From an uncultured Bacteroidales bacterium (GTDB lineage: Bacteria; Bacteroidota; Bacteroidia; Bacteroidales; UBA932), in the NCBI GenBank assembly GCA_944326385.1, contig CALVDT010000041.1:1-50369 (forward strand): a stretch of 50,369 nucleotides of DNA, in the 5' to 3' direction. The notes below the pieces were generated by a model. That model worked only from the letters and a program-made list of their open reading frames with translations. It was not told the DNA's origin and searched no databases. Both the position numbers and the translations under genes were made by a program. Below, piece by piece: positions 48,112 to 50,369 of this stretch; within the stretch, counting starts at the first letter, position 1, and the number at the start of each line of letters is the position of its first letter.

Positions 48112-48773
48112 ATTTTCCAATCCTCCATATTATATGCACTGTTCCAGAACATCCATTCCAGGCGCACTCCCGAAACAAAAGCCTCAGTCATCCTGTCCCT
48201 GACTGACGGTGAAACCTCCATGGCAGCTTCATTGCACAAGACGACAAGCCTGTCCGTCGCTCCGTCAAAGGAACTGCTACCGTAAAGGCTGATCCAGTCC
48301 CTGTACGGATTGCCGTCCAGGACGGCATGACCGGCGATATGCCTTCCTGCTTCGGAATAAACCGTGAAACAAGGCAGGACAGATGCCAATGCGATCTCGA
48401 TCGGTTCCGCCACGACCTGCCGCCACAGATGGGATGAACAAAGAAGACAGGTAGGGGAAATCCGTGCTCCGCAAGAAGCGGATAATCCATCCTTCTTCAG
48501 ATATGATTCCTGAAGCGCCCTCTCTGAATCCAGATTCTCCATGGCACAGTCCAGGAACAGGCGCGAACTGCCGGCATCTCCGAACCTTGACGCCATGACA
48601 GCCATTACCCTTCCGTATTCCTTGAGATACAGGGAATCCTGCTCTATATAATACCTGAATTTGGCAGCAGGCAAAGTGCCGGCTGCAAGTTCGCTTATGA
48701 ACGGCAAGGCCAGAATCTCCCGATAGACCGGTCCTGCAGCCTGCCAGGCATCATCGCTCCACATGGAATTCAT
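48108..48773 (-). CDS. tenA: TenA family aminopyrimidine aminohydrolase (thiaminase II)
   Basis: The 221-residue helical protein keeps the TenA active site: Asp46, Cys135 (VLPCFTVY) and Glu206 (RLEWMFW), close to the positions known for the B. subtilis enzyme. It hydrolyses aminomethylpyrimidine from degraded thiamin to hydroxymethylpyrimidine, which ThiD, encoded next, phosphorylates. Both its start and stop overlap neighbours as ATGA. The C-terminal motif FVSGVRLEWMFWNSAY is typical. Confidence 0.92.
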   Translation of the reverse strand: MNSMWSDDAWQAAGPVYREILALPFISELAAGTLPAAKFRYYIEQDSLYLKEYGRVMAVMASRFGDAGSSRLFLDCAMENLDSERALQESYLKKDGLSASCGARISPTCLLCSSHLWRQVVAEPIEIALASVLPCFTVYSEAGRHIAGHAVLDGNPYRDWISLYGSSSFDGATDRLVVLCNEAAMEVSPSVRDRMTEAFVSGVRLEWMFWNSAYNMEDWKI

Positions 48774-49474
48774 CGTTTGTATCCGCAGATTGCGACATAA
48801 TCTCCGGAATCATATCCGGGAACCGGCTTTTCGATACGGTCACCGGAATAAAGAGGATGCGTTGTAAGTGTCTGCGCGTACTCGAAACCAGAGAAACCTG
48901 CACGTTCCATAGCCTCGGCTTTTTCTGCCGTAGTCCTCCAGCAGGCCTTTGTCACAAGTTCTATCGGATACGGATCCTTAGGCTGCACGCCCTCCAGCAA
49001 AGGATGATTCCAGGTTCCGAGAGCTTTGGCCAGATTGTACAGAAGGCCGTAGGAACTTTCCTTCGGAATATCTATCAATATGACCTTCCCTCCCTGCTTC
49101 AATGCATCATAACTGTGTCCCAGGGCCTTGTCCAGATCGGTAATATAGCCGGGACAGCCGTTGTAGAGAATCGTGTCATAGGACTCCGGAGCAGCCACGT
49201 AGTCTTCGGCAGTGGCGACAGTGACCTTCATGCCTCGCGCCCTGGCGATCTGCGCCATGTCGGAAGAAGGTTCCACCCCGTCTTCCACTGTTATGTCGTA
49301 GTCCGTACGGAGAATCCTCTCGAAAAGACCGCTTCCGCAGCCTATCGAGAGGATTTTTTCTCCTTTTCTGAGGAAATATGCGACCAGTGCGGCTTCCGAA
49401 TAGAGTACGTTCGTGTTCTCCAGAAACCATGCATCGTATTTCTCCGCATATTGGTCGAAATTGTTGTTTTTCAT
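48770..49474 (-). CDS. Class I SAM-dependent methyltransferase
   Basis: The 234-residue protein has the SAM-binding motif ILSIGCGSGLFER (about 42-54), an acidic residue in the following VEPSSDM strand, and LYNGCPGYI as motif IV region, a Methyltransf_11-like fold. The substrate is unknown. It is the first gene of the run methyltransferase-tenA-thiD, with ATGA overlap to tenA, which suggests a task in thiamin or pyrimidine salvage or damage handling. I saw no TPP riboswitch in its leader. Confidence 0.85.
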   Translation of the reverse strand: MKNNNFDQYAEKYDAWFLENTNVLYSEAALVAYFLRKGEKILSIGCGSGLFERILRTDYDITVEDGVEPSSDMAQIARARGMKVTVATAEDYVAAPESYDTILYNGCPGYITDLDKALGHSYDALKQGGKVILIDIPKESSYGLLYNLAKALGTWNHPLLEGVQPKDPYPIELVTKACWRTTAEKAEAMERAGFSGFEYAQTLTTHPLYSGDRIEKPVPGYDSGDYVAICGYKR

Positions 49475-49507
49475 TTTTTTCTGATTCCTAAATACTGTTG
49501 CTCACGC

Positions 49508-49545
49508 GCACTGTTGACTTCCGGAAGGGGTATTTCTCCTGCCTT
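49508..49545. repeat. Copy of the palindrome core, right side degenerate
   Basis: GCACTGTTGACTTCCGGAAG (49508-49527) is identical over 21 bases to 49584-49604 in the next palindrome, 76 bp away. The following GGTATTTCTCCTGCC is a damaged form of the right half. It lies in the leader of the methyltransferase gene. Confidence 0.6.
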
Positions 49546-49564
49546 GCCTCGCATTTTGCTTTGA

Positions 49565-49638
49565 GCAGAATAGCGCGAAGCGGGCACTGTTGACTTCCGG
49601 AAGGAAGTTGTATTTCTGTGCCCGCGGCGCTATTCTGC
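49565..49638. terminator. Nested palindrome at the prfA 3' end
   Basis: Outer arms GCAGAATAGCGC (49565-49576) and its complement (49627-49638), inner arms CGGGCAC/GTGCCCG (49581-49587, 49619-49625), and a central CTTCC-GGAA-GGAAG hairpin. The right outer arm contains the last prfA codons and stop, so the left arm is an inverted copy of the gene end. It probably ends prfA transcription. Confidence 0.7.
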
Positions 49639-50369
49639 GGCCGCTTTCAGACGCTCCGCATTCTCCGCGATCTGCAGCTGGTCTATCACTTCCTGAATCT
49701 CACCGTCCATGAAGACAGGGAGATTGTACATGGTATAGTTTATCCTGTGATCAGTCACACGGGACTGAGGATAATTGTAAGTCCTGATCTTCGCAGACCT
49801 GTCTCCGGTAGATACCATGGTCTTGCGTTTCGCTGAAATCTCGTTCAGATACTTCTCGTACTCCATATTGTAAAGCCTGGTACGAAGCTCGGCGAGAGCC
49901 TTGTCGAAATTCTTCAGCTGTGATTTCTCATCCTGACACTGCACCACAATTCCCGACGGAATATGCGTCAGACGGATGGCTGAATACGTCGTGTTCACAG
50001 ACTGGCCGCCAGGTCCCGACGAACAGAAAGTATCCTTACGGATATCGTTCATGTTCAGTTCAATATCGAATTCATCCGCCTCCGGCAATACAGCCACCGA
50101 TGCGGCAGAAGTATGTACCCTGCCCTGAGTCTCCGTCTGTGGCACACGCTGTACCCGGTGCACTCCCGATTCGTATTTGAGAGTACCGTACACATGGTCT
50201 CCGGTCACTTTGCAGACTATTTCCTTGAATCCTCCTGCAGCACCTTCCGACTGGTTCGTCACCTCTATCTTCCAGCCTTTCTTCTCCGCATATTTCGAAT
50301 ACATTCTGAAAAGGTCCCCGGCAAAGATGGCAGCCTCGTCACCGCCTGTACCTCCACGGATCTCCAGAA
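49630..50369 (-). CDS. prfA: Peptide chain release factor 1, 5' part outside window
   Basis: The frame is open to the right edge, giving about 245 C-terminal residues. The first visible codons give [21 protein letters not shown], normal RF1 sequence, so the ATG at 50304 is internal. The stop-codon recognition motif is Pro-Gln-Thr in [10 protein letters not shown], the PxT form that marks RF1 (UAA/UAG) rather than RF2. The peptidyl-tRNA hydrolysis motif GGQ is in [10 protein letters not shown]. The stop lies inside the long nested palindrome. Confidence 0.96.
   Translation of the reverse strand, partial: LEIRGGTGGDEAAIFAGDLFRMYSKYAEKKGWKIEVTNQSEGAAGGFKEIVCKVTGDHVYGTLKYESGVHRVQRVPQTETQGRVHTSAASVAVLPEADEFDIELNMNDIRKDTFCSSGPGGQSVNTTYSAIRLTHIPSGIVVQCQDEKSQLKNFDKALAELRTRLYNMEYEKYLNEISAKRKTMVSTGDRSAKIRTYNYPQSRVTDHRINYTMYNLPVFMDGEIQEVIDQLQIAENAERLKAAAE

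Noticed and set aside
49475-49629. TPP riboswitch before the methyltransferase-tenA-thiD run
   Set aside because: The conserved CUGAGA and the later helix sequences of the THI element are not found on the minus strand; the space is filled by the palindrome copies.

Overview
The window is chromosomal DNA from a member of the Bacteroidota, most likely order Bacteroidales. The signs are a one-piece hybrid two-component sensor beside carbohydrate enzymes, Bacteroidota promoter boxes of the TAnnTTTG type before many genes, A-rich leaders instead of strong Shine-Dalgarno sequences, families largely confined to the phylum (DUF4293, DUF4861, SPOR lipoproteins), and gyrA lying divergent to a clp unfoldase gene. 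The genus cannot be fixed from the sequence alone. No tRNA, rRNA, CRISPR array, transposase or prophage gene was recognised. Both outermost genes (sensor on the left, prfA on the right) are cut by the window ends.

Positions 1-14495 form a pectin and galacturonate locus. A GH28 polygalacturonase lipoprotein, a two-domain CE12-CE8 pectin esterase and a hybrid two-component regulator form one minus-strand unit joined by ATGA overlaps. Upstream lies a second minus-strand run, uxaB-uxaA-kduI-kduD-DUF4861, and uxaC points the other way. The Uxa branch (galacturonate) and the Kdu branch (unsaturated uronates) both lead to 2-keto-3-deoxygluconate. The kinase and aldolase that would finish the route, pectate lyases and a SusC/D pair are not in the window.

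Positions 14516-26300 hold ettA, a small membrane-tethered AraC-type regulator, leuS followed by two YitT paralogues, a SPOR lipoprotein followed by an M28-like protein with a TonB C-terminal domain and lost metal-site residues, and on the plus strand a DUF389 membrane protein with a CapA-like phosphatase. Positions 26301-26553 carry a train of hairpins with no convincing gene.

Positions 26554-42273 hold phoH, a TPR protein, gyrA, a clp unfoldase, a newly noted 40-residue ORF, a HAD phosphatase with a secreted esterase, a nucleoside phosphorylase, a GH20 hexosaminidase, a GH2 beta-galactosidase and a DUF4293 membrane protein.

Positions 42293-46028 contain the most intriguing unit: a membrane-bound LytTR regulator, four direct repeats at an exact 20-bp period in its upstream region, and a divergent fabH-fabF-fabZ cassette without an acyl carrier protein. 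The rest (46077-50369) has a PaaI-like thioesterase, a HAD phosphatase, thiD, tenA, a methyltransferase and prfA. Nested palindromes with a shared core sit at the gene ends near 46.1 and 49.6 kb, with a possible relic at 14.5 kb.
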